Source: Chryseobacterium sp. LJ668
GTDB lineage: Bacteria > Bacteroidota > Bacteroidia > Flavobacteriales > Weeksellaceae
Direction: 5' to 3'
Assembly (NCBI RefSeq): GCF_019613955.1
Contig: NZ_CP080443.1
Location: 3,085,001 to 3,149,000 of the forward strand
DNA length: 64,000 bases
Shown: in pieces, positions 1 through 9,493 of the stretch
How positions within the stretch are numbered: position 1 is the stretch's first letter
Layout of the letters: each line of letters begins with the position of its first letter
Translations under genes and position numbers: made by a program
Notes under the pieces: generated by a model
The model's database searches: none
Told to the model about the DNA's origin: nothing
Seen by the model: only the letters and a program-made list of their open reading frames with translations

Positions 1-402
1 TCGGTTTTCACAATCTGCACCGAGAATTATTTTTTCAGAACCGTATTTTTTTATAATTTCATAACAAAATTCGGGATTTTGAACGGCAATGCTTCCAATT
101 GTAATTTGGTCTGCTCCTGAATTAAACGCAATCTCAATATCTTTTTCCGTTTTCAACCCCCCTCCAAAATCGATTTGTAATGAAGTTTTAGTTGCAATTC
201 TTTCCAAAACTTTTTGATTGATAATATGCTTAGATTTTGCTCCATCAAGATCGACCAGATGTAGAAATTTTATTCCGAAATCTTCAAATTCTGTAGCAAC
301 TTCTACAGGATTTTCATTGTATATTTTTTTTGTGCTGTAGTCACCTTTTGAAAGTCTGACGCATTTTCCGTCGATAATATCTATGGCAGGAATTATTTTC
401 AT
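1..402 (-). CDS. hisA: HisA, phosphoribosylformimino-AICAR-P isomerase (partial, C-terminus outside the window)
   Basis: About 134 codons of the N-terminal part are present; the gene runs off the left edge. The translation begins [20 protein letters not shown], the typical opening of HisA (TIM barrel), and continues with [16 protein letters not shown] and ITIGSIA phosphate-binding strands. The family converts ProFAR to PRFAR in the cytosol, the fourth step of histidine synthesis. An ATG at 405-403 overlaps the hisH stop (TAATG) and a second ATG lies at 402-400; the second matches the family start better. It is the sixth gene of the his operon, and hisF and hisIE would be expected just outside the window. 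Confidence 0.95.
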   Translation of the reverse strand, partial: MKIIPAIDIIDGKCVRLSKGDYSTKKIYNENPVEVATEFEDFGIKFLHLVDLDGAKSKHIINQKVLERIATKTSLQIDFGGGLKTEKDIEIAFNSGADQITIGSIAVQNPEFCYEIIKKYGSEKIILGADCENR

Positions 403-404
403 CA

Positions 405-983
405 TTAAATTTTTAGAAAGTTTTCCAATAATTGATTTCCAAATTTCCCTGATTTTTCAGGATGAAACTGTGTTGCAAAGAAATTATCTTTCTGCAACGT
501 TGCGCTGAATGGCAAAATATAATTGCAAACAGAAGTTGTAAAATCTGATAGCTCACAAAAATAACTGTGTACAAAATAAAAATCATTTTCTTCTGAAATC
601 TCCGAAAATAACTCCGATTTTAAATCTGAAATTGTATTCCAGCCCATGTGTGGGACGATATTTTCTGACGGAAATTTCTTCACATTAATATCAAAAATTC
701 CCATTCCAGTTGAGTTTCCCTCTTCATTGTTTTCACACATCAATTGCATTCCAAGGCAAATTCCGAGAACAGGCTGAGTCAATTTTGGAATTAACTGATC
801 CAAACCTCTTTCTTTCAACAATTTCATCGTTGAAGAAGCTTCGCCAACACCCGGAAAAATCACTTTATCAGCTTTTTGTATCAATTCAAAATCGTCTGTG
901 ATTATCGATTTTTCGTCTAATCTTTTTAATGCATTTTGAACCGAATTTACGTTTCCGCCGTTGTATTTTATAATTGCAATCAT
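405..983 (-). CDS. hisH: HisH, imidazole glycerol phosphate synthase glutaminase subunit
   Basis: 192 residues, normal for HisH. It is a class I glutamine amidotransferase: the nucleophile elbow GICLGMQLM puts the catalytic cysteine at residue 76, and FHPEKSG near the end supplies His174 and Glu176. The family supplies ammonia to HisF for making imidazole glycerol phosphate and AICAR. The start ATG directly abuts the hisB stop, and the stop overlaps the hisA start, which suggests translational coupling. hisF itself is not in the window. Confidence 0.96.
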   Translation of the reverse strand: MIAIIKYNGGNVNSVQNALKRLDEKSIITDDFELIQKADKVIFPGVGEASSTMKLLKERGLDQLIPKLTQPVLGICLGMQLMCENNEEGNSTGMGIFDINVKKFPSENIVPHMGWNTISDLKSELFSEISEENDFYFVHSYFCELSDFTTSVCNYILPFSATLQKDNFFATQFHPEKSGKFGNQLLENFLKI

Positions 984-2078
984 TTATAAGCTTCCTTTTG
1001 TTGATGGTACATTATAGTTTTGATCTGTTTGATTTACAGCCATTTTAATTGCTTTTGCAAAAGCTTTAAAGACAGATTCTATCTTGTGATGTTCATTATT
1101 TCCTTTCGATTTTATATTTAAATTTGATTTGGAAGAATCTGTAAATGATTTGAAAAAGTGGAAAAACATTTCTGAAGGAACATCACCAATTTTTTCTCTA
1201 TTAAATACAACATCCCAAACTAACCACGGTCTTCCGCCAAGATCGATCGCAACCTGAGACAGGCAATCGTCCATTGGTAACAAAAAACCATATCTTTCAA
1301 TTCCTTTTTTTTTGCCTAAAGCCTGTAAAATCGCTTCTCCCAAAACAATCGCAGTATCTTCAATGGTGTGATGCTCATCAACTTGTAAATCTCCGTTTAC
1401 TTTAATTTTTAAATCTAAATTTCCGTGTTTTGAGATTTGTTCGAGCATATGATCAAAAAAATAAAGTCCTGTAGAAATTTCAGAATTTCCGCTTCCGTCT
1501 AGATTGACTTCAATTTCAATTTCTGTTTCATTGGTTTTTCTGTACACTTTAGCTTTTCTTGGAATCTGCTTTAAAAACTGATAAATTTCGCTCCAGTTTT
1601 TCGTAGTCAATTCAGCTTCTTCATTTGCCGTTCCACTGATGAAAATTGTTTTTGTTCCTAAGTTTTTTGCTAATTCAATATCAGTCAATCGATCACCAAT
1701 TACATAAGAGTTTTCAAGATCATAATTTCCGTGAATGTATTTTCCGAGCATCCCGGTTTTTGGTTTTCTCGTATTTAAGTTTTCATGCTCAAAACTTTTA
1801 TCAATGAAAACATCTGTAAAAAGTATTCCTTCGCTTTCAAAAGCTTTCATCATTTTTTCCTGTGGTTTTATAAAATCCTCGTAGGGAAAACTTTCTGTTC
1901 CTAATCCATCCTGGTTTGTTACCATTACCAATTCATAGTCTAATTCTGTTGCGATTTTTGCCAGATTCTGAAAAACTCCGGGATAAAATTCAAGCTTTTC
2001 CAAAGAGTCAACCTGAAAATCTGTTGGCGGTTCGATGATTAATGTTCCGTCTCTATCGATAAATAATACTTTTTTCAT
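984..2078 (-). CDS. hisB: HisB, bifunctional histidinol-phosphatase / imidazoleglycerol-phosphate dehydratase
   Basis: 364 residues, the size of the fused enzyme. Residues 1 to about 165 are a HAD phosphatase, with FIDRDGT at residues 6-12 giving nucleophile Asp8 and Asp10, VTNQDG as the second HAD motif and [12 protein letters not shown] as the acidic motif. From about residue 170 to the end is the dehydratase, with the metal-binding histidine motifs [10 protein letters not shown] and NEHHKIES. It catalyses two non-consecutive steps of histidine synthesis. It lies 2 nt after hisC and abuts hisH. Confidence 0.96.
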   Translation of the reverse strand: MKKVLFIDRDGTLIIEPPTDFQVDSLEKLEFYPGVFQNLAKIATELDYELVMVTNQDGLGTESFPYEDFIKPQEKMMKAFESEGILFTDVFIDKSFEHENLNTRKPKTGMLGKYIHGNYDLENSYVIGDRLTDIELAKNLGTKTIFISGTANEEAELTTKNWSEIYQFLKQIPRKAKVYRKTNETEIEIEVNLDGSGNSEISTGLYFFDHMLEQISKHGNLDLKIKVNGDLQVDEHHTIEDTAIVLGEAILQALGKKKGIERYGFLLPMDDCLSQVAIDLGGRPWLVWDVVFNREKIGDVPSEMFFHFFKSFTDSSKSNLNIKSKGNNEHHKIESVFKAFAKAIKMAVNQTDQNYNVPSTKGSL

Positions 2079-2080
2079 TT

Positions 2081-3106
2081 TTAAATATTTTTTAAAGCAT
2101 TAATTAATTGAATATTTTCTTCTCTGTTTCCAACATTTATTCTAATGCAGTTCGGAATTTGAGGAAACCTTTTGCTGGTTAAAATTTCGTTTTCCAACAA
2201 TTTTTGATAAACAGTTTCGACATTTTTAAATTGAATAAGAAAAAAATTGGCATCAGTCGGGAAAACTTTTTCGATAGATTTTATTGTTTTAAATTCCTCC
2301 TTTAACCAAGATCTTTCCGCAATGATCTGTTCCAGATTATTCTGAAATTCACTTACATTTTCAAGACTTTTCGAAACTAAATTCAAACTCAAAGAATTGA
2401 CATTATAAGGAGCTTTTACAGTATAAATTAGTTGAGAAATTTCTTGTGAAGAATAAGCGATTCCGATTCTCGCTCCTGCCATTCCCCAAGCTTTTGAAAA
2501 CGTTTGTGAGACAATCAGATTGGGAAATTTTTCTATCAATTCAACTGCTGATCTTTCATTCGAAAACTCAATGTAAGCTTCATCTACAACTACAATTCCG
2601 TTGAAATTTTCGATGTAAAATTCAATGTCTTTAATTGAATTTCCGGTTGGATTGTTGGGAGAACATATAAAGAAAATTTTAGGCTGATTTTCTGTTGTTA
2701 TTTTTAAAAAATCTTCTTTTTGAATCTCGAAATTTCCGTCTAACTGGATTTTTAGAACTGAATTCTCATTGATAGCTGCATAAAAACCATACATCGCAAA
2801 CGAAGGATTCATCATTAAAATCGAATCTTTTTTTGGTTCACAGAAAATTTTGATAATCAAATCGATCAATTCATCACTTCCGTTTCCGACTGAAATTTGC
2901 TTTGGTGAAATGCCTTTAAGCTGAGAAATCTGATTTCTGATTTTCTTATGAGTAGAATCCGGATAACGGTTGAATTCACCAAACGGACTTTCGTTAGCAT
3001 CCATCAAAATAGGATTTGCAAATTCATTCTGATCTCTGAAACTAATATAAGGTTGAAGTTCTGAAATATTTTTTCGAACAAAACGGTTGATATTTATTGC
3101 TGTCAT
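2081..3106 (-). CDS. hisC: HisC, histidinol-phosphate aminotransferase
   Basis: 341 residues. It is a fold-type I PLP aminotransferase: SPNNPTGN binds the cofactor, [10 protein letters not shown] carries the pyridine-nitrogen aspartate, and [16 protein letters not shown] holds the PLP-binding lysine. The family converts imidazole acetol phosphate to L-histidinol phosphate. The gene lies 1 nt after hisD and 2 nt before hisB in a compact operon. The product is a little shorter at the N-terminus than many HisC proteins, but no core motif is missing. Confidence 0.95.
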   Translation of the reverse strand: MTAININRFVRKNISELQPYISFRDQNEFANPILMDANESPFGEFNRYPDSTHKKIRNQISQLKGISPKQISVGNGSDELIDLIIKIFCEPKKDSILMMNPSFAMYGFYAAINENSVLKIQLDGNFEIQKEDFLKITTENQPKIFFICSPNNPTGNSIKDIEFYIENFNGIVVVDEAYIEFSNERSAVELIEKFPNLIVSQTFSKAWGMAGARIGIAYSSQEISQLIYTVKAPYNVNSLSLNLVSKSLENVSEFQNNLEQIIAERSWLKEEFKTIKSIEKVFPTDANFFLIQFKNVETVYQKLLENEILTSKRFPQIPNCIRINVGNREENIQLINALKNI

Positions 3107-3107
3107 T

Positions 3108-4385
3108 TTACTTTTTTAATCTGATTGAAACTGCGATTTTATGGGCAATTAAACCTTCTGCTTCTGCCATTATTTCTATGGTTTTACCTAAATTTTGTAG
3201 TCCGTCTTTTGATAAATTCTGAAAAGTAATTTTCTTTACAAAACTATCTAATGACACTCCGCTGTAATTTTTAGCAAAACCATTCGTTGGTAGCGTGTGA
3301 TTGGTTCCGCTTGCATAATCTCCTGCACTTTCACAGGAGTAATTTCCGAGAAAAACCGAACCTGCATTTTCGATTAAAGGAACATAATTTTCAAAATTTT
3401 CAATGGCTAGAATTAAATGTTCCGGAGCATATAAATTGCTGAATTGCAAAGCTTCTTCGACAGATTTAACTAAAATAAAATGACTGTTATCTAAAGATTT
3501 TTGGGCAAATTCATTTCTCGGCAGACTTTTAATCTGCTTTTTAACTTCATCAACTGTCTCATTTAAAATTTTAAGATCAGTCGAAATAACAATCACCTGA
3601 CTGTCACTTCCGTGTTCTGCCTGTGAAAGAAGATCTGCAGCGCAGAACTCAGGAACTGCATTTTCATCGGCAATGATTAAAACTTCGCTCGGTCCTGCAG
3701 GCATATCGATTGCAACACCAAAATTCTGAGCCAGTTCTTTTGCTGCAACAACAAATTGATTTCCGGGACCAAAAATTTTGTAAACGTTGGGAATCGTTTC
3801 TGTTCCGAAAGTCATTGCTGCAATGGCCTGAGCTCCGCCAACTTTGAATATTTTAGTGATTCCGCAAAGCTGTGCAGTGTAGAGAATTGCAGGGTTTATT
3901 TCTCCATTTTTATCTGGTGGCGTACAAAGAATAATTTCCTTACAACCAGCCAACTGCGCAGGAATTGCAAGCATTAAAACTGTCGAAAACAATGGTGCAG
4001 TTCCACCAGGAATATAAATTCCGACTTTTTCAATGGCTCGGTTTTCTCTCCAACAAATCACTCCTTTTGTTGTTTCAATTTTTTGAATTTCAGTATTTTG
4101 GGATCTATGAAATTTTGTAATATTTTCTTTTGCCTGTTGAATAGCATTTTTTAATTCTTCTGAGATTAAGTTTGAAAAATTTTCTATATCATTTACTGAA
4201 ACAGAAAGATTTTCTATTTCAACCGAGTCAAATTTTTTGTTGAAATCAAACAGTGCTTTATCGCCAAATTTTTGTACTTCGCTGAAAATTCCTGAGACAA
4301 TGTCGGAAATTTCTTCTTTTTTAAAAACCGGACGTTTTGTCAGTGCGTTCCACTTATTTTTATTGGGAAATTGATATATATTCAT
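3108..4385 (-). CDS. hisD: HisD, histidinol dehydrogenase
   Basis: 425 residues, full length. Recognised by GGTAPLFSTVLM, VGGAQAIAA, DMPAGPSEVLIIAD, LLSQAEHGSDSQ (zinc-site region) and the C-terminal SAGDYASGTNHTLPT. The family oxidises histidinol to histidine in two NAD-dependent steps with a bound zinc ion. It is the second gene of the operon, 1 nt after hisG and 1 nt before hisC, and is controlled with them by the attenuator upstream of hisG. Confidence 0.97.
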   Translation of the reverse strand: MNIYQFPNKNKWNALTKRPVFKKEEISDIVSGIFSEVQKFGDKALFDFNKKFDSVEIENLSVSVNDIENFSNLISEELKNAIQQAKENITKFHRSQNTEIQKIETTKGVICWRENRAIEKVGIYIPGGTAPLFSTVLMLAIPAQLAGCKEIILCTPPDKNGEINPAILYTAQLCGITKIFKVGGAQAIAAMTFGTETIPNVYKIFGPGNQFVVAAKELAQNFGVAIDMPAGPSEVLIIADENAVPEFCAADLLSQAEHGSDSQVIVISTDLKILNETVDEVKKQIKSLPRNEFAQKSLDNSHFILVKSVEEALQFSNLYAPEHLILAIENFENYVPLIENAGSVFLGNYSCESAGDYASGTNHTLPTNGFAKNYSGVSLDSFVKKITFQNLSKDGLQNLGKTIEIMAEAEGLIAHKIAVSIRLKK

Positions 4386-4386
4386 C

Positions 4387-5244
4387 TTAAATAACCATTT
4401 TATCGATTGGAATTATCAAAATATCCTGTGCTCCGTTTTCTCTCAGTTCGTCAATGACATCCCAAAAACGTTCTTCATCAATCACAGAGTGAATGCTGCT
4501 CCAACCTTCTTCGGCCAACGGAATTACGGTCGGACTTTTCAGTACTGGAAGCACGTTTGAAATATCAGCAATTTTTTCATTGGGAACATTCATCAGAATA
4601 TATTTTGAGTTTTTAGCCTTTAATACAGCTTTAATTCTAAATAAGATCTTTTCAAGAATAATTTCTTTTTCAGAACTAAGTTGAGAAGTTTTAGCTAAAA
4701 CGGCTTCAGATTTCAAAATGGTAAGAGTTTCTCGTAAACCATTTTTGAATAAAGTGCTTCCCGAACTTACAATATCGCAGATTCCGTCTGCCAAACCAAT
4801 GTTGGGAGCAATTTCTACCGAACCGGAAATGACGTGAATATCAGCTTCGATATTATTTTCATTCAGAAATTTTTTAAGCGTGTTTGGATAAGATGTGGCA
4901 ATTTTTTTCCCCTGAAAATACTGAAGACTATTGGTTTCGATATTTTTCGTAACAGCAAGAGAAACGCGGCATTTGGAAAATCCTAATTGATGAACAATCG
5001 AAATGTTTTTGTTTTTTTCTGCCAGAAGATTTTCGCCGATGATGGCAATATCAACTACCCCATCTTCCAGATATTGAGGAATATCTGAATTTCTTAGATA
5101 CATAATTTCCATCGGAAAGTTTTCTACTGAAACTTTTAGTTGGTCTTTTCCATTGTTTACATTAATTCCGCAATCTTTAAGAAGCTGGAGCGATTCTTCA
5201 TAAAGACGGCCGCTTTTTTGGATTGCAATTTTTAATTTACTCAT
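4387..5244 (-). CDS. hisG: HisG, ATP phosphoribosyltransferase (long form)
   Basis: 285 residues from the ATG at 5244-5242; the frame also opens at a TTG at 5250, but the ATG gives the usual MSKLKIAIQKSGRL start. The catalytic domain contains DGVVDIAIIGENL and the phosphate loop VSSGSTLFKNGL. The extra C-terminal 70-75 residues form the ACT-like domain of long HisG, which in the family binds histidine for feedback inhibition. It catalyses the first committed step. So the pathway is probably controlled twice: by feedback here and by transcription attenuation in the 5' leader at 5313-5436. Confidence 0.96.
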   Translation of the reverse strand: MSKLKIAIQKSGRLYEESLQLLKDCGINVNNGKDQLKVSVENFPMEIMYLRNSDIPQYLEDGVVDIAIIGENLLAEKNKNISIVHQLGFSKCRVSLAVTKNIETNSLQYFQGKKIATSYPNTLKKFLNENNIEADIHVISGSVEIAPNIGLADGICDIVSSGSTLFKNGLRETLTILKSEAVLAKTSQLSSEKEIILEKILFRIKAVLKAKNSKYILMNVPNEKIADISNVLPVLKSPTVIPLAEEGWSSIHSVIDEERFWDVIDELRENGAQDILIIPIDKMVI

Positions 5245-5312
5245 TTTCAAATTTCTTGTGTCTGAGTAAATGGAAAGTATTTATTGAGATTTCTGAGGAA
5301 AATTCAGGAAAC

Positions 5313-5340
5313 AAAAAAACCGTCTATAGACTCAGACGGT
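5313..5340 (-). terminator. his operon attenuator terminator
   Basis: In the minus-strand transcript a 7-bp stem ACCGTCT/AGACGGT with an 8-nt loop (5340-5319) is followed by seven U. It lies between the leader peptide and hisG, so it can only act as a premature terminator for the his operon. Its 5' arm can instead pair with AGACGG at 5389-5384, which overlaps the leader stop codon. Confidence 0.88.
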
Positions 5341-5436
5341 TTAAATTATCATTATATTTTTTTAACACAAATATCAATCAATTCCGTCTTAGCAGAGATG
5401 ATGATAATGATGTACTGTTAAAAAATTGGGTTTCAT
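5319..5436 (-). promoter_or_regulatory. his leader attenuator (leader peptide, antiterminator and terminator arms)
   Basis: The sequence AGACGG occurs at 5389-5384 (segment A, overlapping the leader stop) and at 5325-5320 (segment C, the 3' terminator arm). Both are complementary to CCGTCT at 5339-5334 (segment B). A:B can extend to nine pairs with one mismatch. A ribosome stalled on the His codons (5412-5398) would leave A free to pair with B and prevent the terminator. A ribosome reaching the stop would cover A and let B:C form. The mechanism is inferred from the known enterobacterial his attenuator; the complementary segments are seen directly. Confidence 0.82.
5389..5436 (-). CDS. hisL: his operon leader peptide (15 residues, HHYHH)
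   Basis: An ATG at 5436-5434 opens a 15-codon frame reading MKPNFLTVHHYHHLC, ended by TAA at 5391-5389. Four of five consecutive codons are CAT (His). It lies about 18 nt downstream of a near-consensus Bacteroidota promoter and about 50 nt before the attenuator terminator, 145 nt from the hisG start. Position, histidine run and overlap of its stop with the antiterminator arm all support a regulatory leader peptide. The symbol is used by analogy with enterobacterial hisL; there is no expected sequence homology. Confidence 0.87.
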   Translation of the reverse strand: MKPNFLTVHHYHHLC

Positions 5437-5454
5437 TGTTGAATATTTATGGTA

Positions 5455-5484
5455 CAAATGTAGAACTAATTTTTAACTGACCAA
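5455..5484 (-). promoter_or_regulatory. his operon promoter
   Basis: TTG at 5484-5482, a 19-nt spacer and TACATTTG at 5462-5455 match the Bacteroidota consensus TTG-N19-TAnnTTTG exactly. The start point should fall near 5448, giving a short 5' leader before the hisL ATG. The promoter sits just 7 nt after the stop of the upstream glycosyltransferase gene, and no terminator separates the two units. Confidence 0.82.
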
Positions 5485-5491
5485 GAATTTT

Positions 5492-6589
5492 TCAAAGAAT
5501 TTTTTGATAAAGATTCACTAATGCGTTTGCAATGGGTTCGTCATTAAATTTTTGAACGAACTCGAAACCCTTGTCCGAACGGCGTTTTCTTTCTGATTCA
5601 TTTGCCCAGAGAAATTTTATTTTAGACTGAATATCTAAGTAATTTTTGGGATCAATGTAAACCGAATCTTTTCCGCCAGCTTCGGGAAGACAACTTGTGT
5701 TGCTGGTAATCGTTACCGTTTTTGAAAATAATGCTTCAATAATTGGAATTCCAAAACCTTCAAAAAAACTCGGATAAACAAAAATATCTGCTAATTTATA
5801 AATCACAGCTAACTCATCCATTGTAACTCCTTCCAGAAAATGAATCTGTTTTTCTAACTTATTTTTTTTGATGTACTGATTTATTTTAGCGAAATATTTT
5901 GTTTTTCTTCCGACAACAACTAAAGGAATTTCAGTTTTGTCAATTGCTTTTACAATATTTAAAAGATTTTTTCTTTCTTCGATGGTTCCTACATTTAAGA
6001 TAAATCTTTCAGGAAGATTGAATTTTTCTTTCGTTTTCTGAATAAATTCTTCAGACTGATTTTCTTTAAAAGCCTGATGGCAACCTTGATAAATAACCTC
6101 GATTTTATCTTCCGGAACTTTTAAATATTCAATAATATCACTTTTCGTCTGCTCCGAAATCGCAATGATTTTATCAGCTATTTCTGCTGATTTTTTAAAC
6201 TTCCAAAAGTGAATTTTTCTGTCAAAAAAAGAATAATATTGAGGAAATCTCATGAAAATAAGATCATGAATGGTGACCACTTTTTTGATCGGAGTTTTGT
6301 CCCATTTTAAGGGCAATTCTCCGGAAAGTCCGTGAAAAATATCTGCGTTTTGCTTTTGGGCATCTTTTCCCATCTTCAGCTGTCGCGAGAAGTTTCCTTT
6401 TGATGTTTCAATAAAATGAACATTTGAATTTTCTACAATAGAATTTCCTCTTTCAGATTTGTTTTTATTTAACAGAAGATATTGATTTTCAGGGAAATAT
6501 TTTGAAAGTATTCTTACCAGATCTCTGGAATAATTTCCTAAACCCGAAGTGTTGTGAAAGAAACGTTTTGCGTCGTAAGCTATCTTCAT
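5492..6589 (-). CDS. Glycosyltransferase family 4 (GT-B fold)
   Basis: 365 residues. The C-terminal half has the family motif FEGFGIPIIEAL (EX7E nucleotide-sugar site), preceded by FILNVGTIEERKNL, and the N-terminal half has the Rossmann-like GLGNYSRDL. No signal peptide or membrane segment, so it is probably cytosolic and membrane-associated. It would transfer a sugar from an activated donor during envelope or exopolysaccharide assembly; donor and acceptor cannot be told. Its ATG overlaps the stop of the deacetylase gene by 4 nt, so the two are translationally coupled. It is the last gene of the dapD-led unit. Confidence 0.9.
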   Translation of the reverse strand: MKIAYDAKRFFHNTSGLGNYSRDLVRILSKYFPENQYLLLNKNKSERGNSIVENSNVHFIETSKGNFSRQLKMGKDAQKQNADIFHGLSGELPLKWDKTPIKKVVTIHDLIFMRFPQYYSFFDRKIHFWKFKKSAEIADKIIAISEQTKSDIIEYLKVPEDKIEVIYQGCHQAFKENQSEEFIQKTKEKFNLPERFILNVGTIEERKNLLNIVKAIDKTEIPLVVVGRKTKYFAKINQYIKKNKLEKQIHFLEGVTMDELAVIYKLADIFVYPSFFEGFGIPIIEALFSKTVTITSNTSCLPEAGGKDSVYIDPKNYLDIQSKIKFLWANESERKRRSDKGFEFVQKFNDEPIANALVNLYQKIL

Positions 6590-7362
6590 GATTCTATCTG
6601 CTTTTGAAATTCCTGAAAAGTTCCGAATTTATAATTCTTATTTTTTAACCAGCCAACGAAATTATCAAACCTTTCAACCATTTCACTTCCAGACTTTTTA
6701 ACGGTAAATCCTGGAAGTTTGAACTTCGGATTTTTAATTTCAGCAAATTCCCACGGATGAAAATAAATGTTGAGATAATTGTCTTTCCGCAAAGTATCAG
6801 AAGCTAATTTTTTATAAAAACTTAATGGGAAATTATGAAAACTCAGCCAAAACAAAGGTATTCTAAAATTGGGCGAAACCGAAGCCGGAATTTGTGTGAC
6901 ACTTTCTTCTTTAAAATAAGTTCTTGAAACTTTTAAATTATTATATCTTCCGGGAAGAAATGTTGGATTTATCGAAGAATTATACAAATATCCGGCTTTT
7001 TCTACCTCTTTTTTATCAACAGACATCATTCTTGGCATTCTTAATCCTGTAACATTTGTTGAAAATAATTCCTGCAATTTTTCTCTCGATTCTTTTAAAT
7101 GTTTAACTTTAAACTCGGAATGAAACCATGTATGAGAGGCCAGTTCGTGACCCTCATTCAATAATCTTTCGATTAATAATTTGCTGTTTTCCGCAAAAAC
7201 TACTGTTGAGAAAAAAGTAGCTTTTGCGTTGTGTTTTTTAAGAATGTTCAGAATTCTTTCTAAGCCGATCTGAGAAATTGAAATCTGTTCTTCAAAGGAA
7301 ATTTCTCCCTGATATTCAAATGGCATATCAAATTCTTCGATGTCAAAACTTAACAATACCAT
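6586..7362 (-). CDS. Polysaccharide deacetylase family protein (NodB-like)
   Basis: 258 residues. LLSFDIEEFDMP near the N-terminus gives the Asp-rich motif 1, and ELASHTWFHSEF gives the zinc-binding motif 2 (H-x4-H). NIYFHPWEF further on is the family's C-terminal His motif. The family removes N-acetyl groups from sugars in polysaccharides or lipid-linked intermediates. There is no signal peptide, which suggests action on a cytosolic or lipid-linked intermediate. The gene lies between two glycosyltransferases with a 4-nt overlap and a 2-nt gap, so a shared glycan pathway is likely. Confidence 0.85.
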   Translation of the reverse strand: MVLLSFDIEEFDMPFEYQGEISFEEQISISQIGLERILNILKKHNAKATFFSTVVFAENSKLLIERLLNEGHELASHTWFHSEFKVKHLKESREKLQELFSTNVTGLRMPRMMSVDKKEVEKAGYLYNSSINPTFLPGRYNNLKVSRTYFKEESVTQIPASVSPNFRIPLFWLSFHNFPLSFYKKLASDTLRKDNYLNIYFHPWEFAEIKNPKFKLPGFTVKKSGSEMVERFDNFVGWLKNKNYKFGTFQEFQKQIES

Positions 7363-7364
7363 TT

Positions 7365-8294
7365 TTAAAAGTTTTTGTTTTTAATTATATAATTCGGTCT
7401 TGCTTTAACTTGCCTGAAAATTTTACCTAAATAAATTCCAATAATTCCTAAAATAATTAATTGCAGACCACCAAAGAAAACGATGGTCATAATCAATGAT
7501 GCCCAACCTGAAATTTCCGTTTTCGTAACAAAAGAATGGATGACATAGGCAGCATAACCAATCACCGAAAAACCTGAGAATAAGAATCCTAAATATGCTG
7601 CGATATACAAAGGCTTCACACTAAATGCAGTAATTCCTGTAAAAGCAAAAGTGATCATTTTCTTTAAATTATAGCTGCTTTCTCCCGAAACTCTTTCAGA
7701 TGCTGTGAATTCTAATGCAATTTGCTTAAAGCCCATCCAGCTTGTTAATCCGCGTAAAAAAAGATCATCTTCATTGAATTTCCTCATGACTTCAACAACA
7801 TTTGCATCCATCAATCTGAAATCTGAACCGCCACCTTTTGTAAGATTTACATCAGATAAACCGGATAGAATTTTATAGAAAAAATCTGAAGTTTTCCTTT
7901 TAAATAAAGAAATTTCTTTAGGATATTTTCTTATCGTCAAAATTACATCATATCCTTCTTCCCACTTTTGAATCATTTTGGGAATCAGTTCGGGAGGATG
8001 CTGAAGATCACCATCCATTGAAATTACTGCATTTCCTAAAGCACTGTCCATTCCTGCTTTTACGGCAGGTTGATGTCCGAAATTTCTTGAAAATTCTATA
8101 AATTTGACTTCGCTGAATTTAGTGGATAAATCTTCAAGTGCTTTTTGAGTCTGATCTCTGCTTCCGTCATTTACGAAAATGATTTCAAAATCATAATTTT
8201 CTAATTTTGAAAAAACTTCTTTGATTTTCTGATGAATGAGCGCAACATTTCCTTCTTCGTTATAGGCAGGAATTACAATAGATATTTTTTTCAT
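7365..8294 (-). CDS. Glycosyltransferase family 2, GtrB/DPM1-like
   Basis: 309 residues. The GT-A domain starts with SIVIPAYNEEGNV and has VNDGSRDQT and MDGDLQHPP (metal-binding DxD-like motif). Two transmembrane helices follow at about residues 228-252 and 263-290, the layout of bactoprenol glucosyltransferases such as GtrB. The family charges undecaprenyl phosphate with a hexose. The neighbouring polytopic protein at 8301-9467 could use such a lipid-linked sugar, which is inference. The 5' gap to that gene is 6 nt. Confidence 0.9.
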   Translation of the reverse strand: MKKISIVIPAYNEEGNVALIHQKIKEVFSKLENYDFEIIFVNDGSRDQTQKALEDLSTKFSEVKFIEFSRNFGHQPAVKAGMDSALGNAVISMDGDLQHPPELIPKMIQKWEEGYDVILTIRKYPKEISLFKRKTSDFFYKILSGLSDVNLTKGGGSDFRLMDANVVEVMRKFNEDDLFLRGLTSWMGFKQIALEFTASERVSGESSYNLKKMITFAFTGITAFSVKPLYIAAYLGFLFSGFSVIGYAAYVIHSFVTKTEISGWASLIMTIVFFGGLQLIILGIIGIYLGKIFRQVKARPNYIIKNKNF

Positions 8295-8300
8295 TTTACA

Positions 8301-9467
8301 TTATTGTAGGCTATAATCTTTTTCAAAATCTCTTGTCATCAGTTCATAAATTATTCTGAACCAAACGACAATGCAAGGTACCGCTTTTAAGGAATATTTT
8401 ACGATATAATTGACTTTGATAGATTTCGGAAATAAATCTGAAGGTGAAAAACTTGTCAGAATAATTACAAAAACAAGCATCGCAATAACCAATGGTGATC
8501 TTTCTTTCTGTAAAAAAAACCAAATCATCACTCCTGCAACTGCAATAATGTAAGTAGGAGATTCTGAACCTGAGCTAAATAATACCAAAAATAATAAAGT
8601 AGATGCCAATATCATTAACTGAAAAGCATAATTTTTATACTGCTTGATTCTGATGTATGGCAATGCAAATAAAGGCAAACCAAATGCTAAAAAAGCAAGA
8701 TTGGAAATGGATGCATCACCCAAAATTCTTCTTATAAAACCCATCAGAGAAATATCCTGATAACTGTTTAAGCTCTGATTTTGTCCGTTTTTTTCTGCTA
8801 ATGAGACAGACCAATCCTTATAACTCTGAATCACAAATTCCGGACTCGAATAAATCATTGGAAATACAAAGAACAATAATGCAATCACAATTCCGGCAAT
8901 GATAAATTTAGTTTTATTTTTAATAAAGAAGAATTGCGATAGACCTACAACTCCGTAGATTTTTACAAAAACTCCAACCATGAGTGCGGTTGCAGATTTT
9001 ACTTCTTTCTTTTCATAAATGTAAGTTGCTGATAACATTAGCAATCCCACCAAAGCAATGTTAAACTGCAAACTCAAAGCTGCCGTAATAAATTCCTGTA
9101 AGCATAATAAGGCAAATAAAGCCTTTTTAGCATCAGAAAAAGGAAGTTTGTGAATGGCATAAATAAAGATGAAAGTATTGGCAACATTCCAAAGCGAAAT
9201 TCCGAGCCAATCGGGCATTAAAGCAAAGGGAGCAATCAACGCGCTAAAGAAAATCCCATAATGATTAGAATCCTGAAAATGCTCAGGATATTGCAGATAT
9301 AGATTTTTCTCAAGAAGCGTATTGAAATACGTGTACTTAAAAATAAGGTAATTATTGATTGCATTACCTCTAAAGTATTTCGAAATAGCCGTAACGATTG
9401 CTATAATAAGATAAACCCCAAATATATACTTGGGGTTTAAAATAAACTTTAAAAATTTTTCTTTCAA
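8301..9467 (-). CDS. Polytopic membrane protein, probable GT87-type (DUF2029) glycosyltransferase
   Basis: 388 residues with about ten hydrophobic helices from residue 14 onward, a cytosolic N-terminus and a polar C-terminal tail. The overall look, with a periplasmic loop after the first helix and many aromatic residues, fits GT-C mannosyltransferases of the DUF2029/GT87 type that use polyprenyl-linked sugars. No catalytic motif can be named with certainty. The adjacent GtrB-like enzyme would provide the lipid-linked donor. The gene follows dapD by 26 nt. Confidence 0.65.
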   Translation of the reverse strand: MKEKFLKFILNPKYIFGVYLIIAIVTAISKYFRGNAINNYLIFKYTYFNTLLEKNLYLQYPEHFQDSNHYGIFFSALIAPFALMPDWLGISLWNVANTFIFIYAIHKLPFSDAKKALFALLCLQEFITAALSLQFNIALVGLLMLSATYIYEKKEVKSATALMVGVFVKIYGVVGLSQFFFIKNKTKFIIAGIVIALLFFVFPMIYSSPEFVIQSYKDWSVSLAEKNGQNQSLNSYQDISLMGFIRRILGDASISNLAFLAFGLPLFALPYIRIKQYKNYAFQLMILASTLLFLVLFSSGSESPTYIIAVAGVMIWFFLQKERSPLVIAMLVFVIILTSFSPSDLFPKSIKVNYIVKYSLKAVPCIVVWFRIIYELMTRDFEKDYSLQ

Positions 9468-9493
9468 GGTTTTTAGTTTTAGGTTAAATATGA

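Noticed and set aside
5223..5480. Plus-strand ORF over the his leader
   Set aside because: It overlaps the strongly supported minus-strand promoter, leader peptide and attenuator, has no promoter and no protein features.
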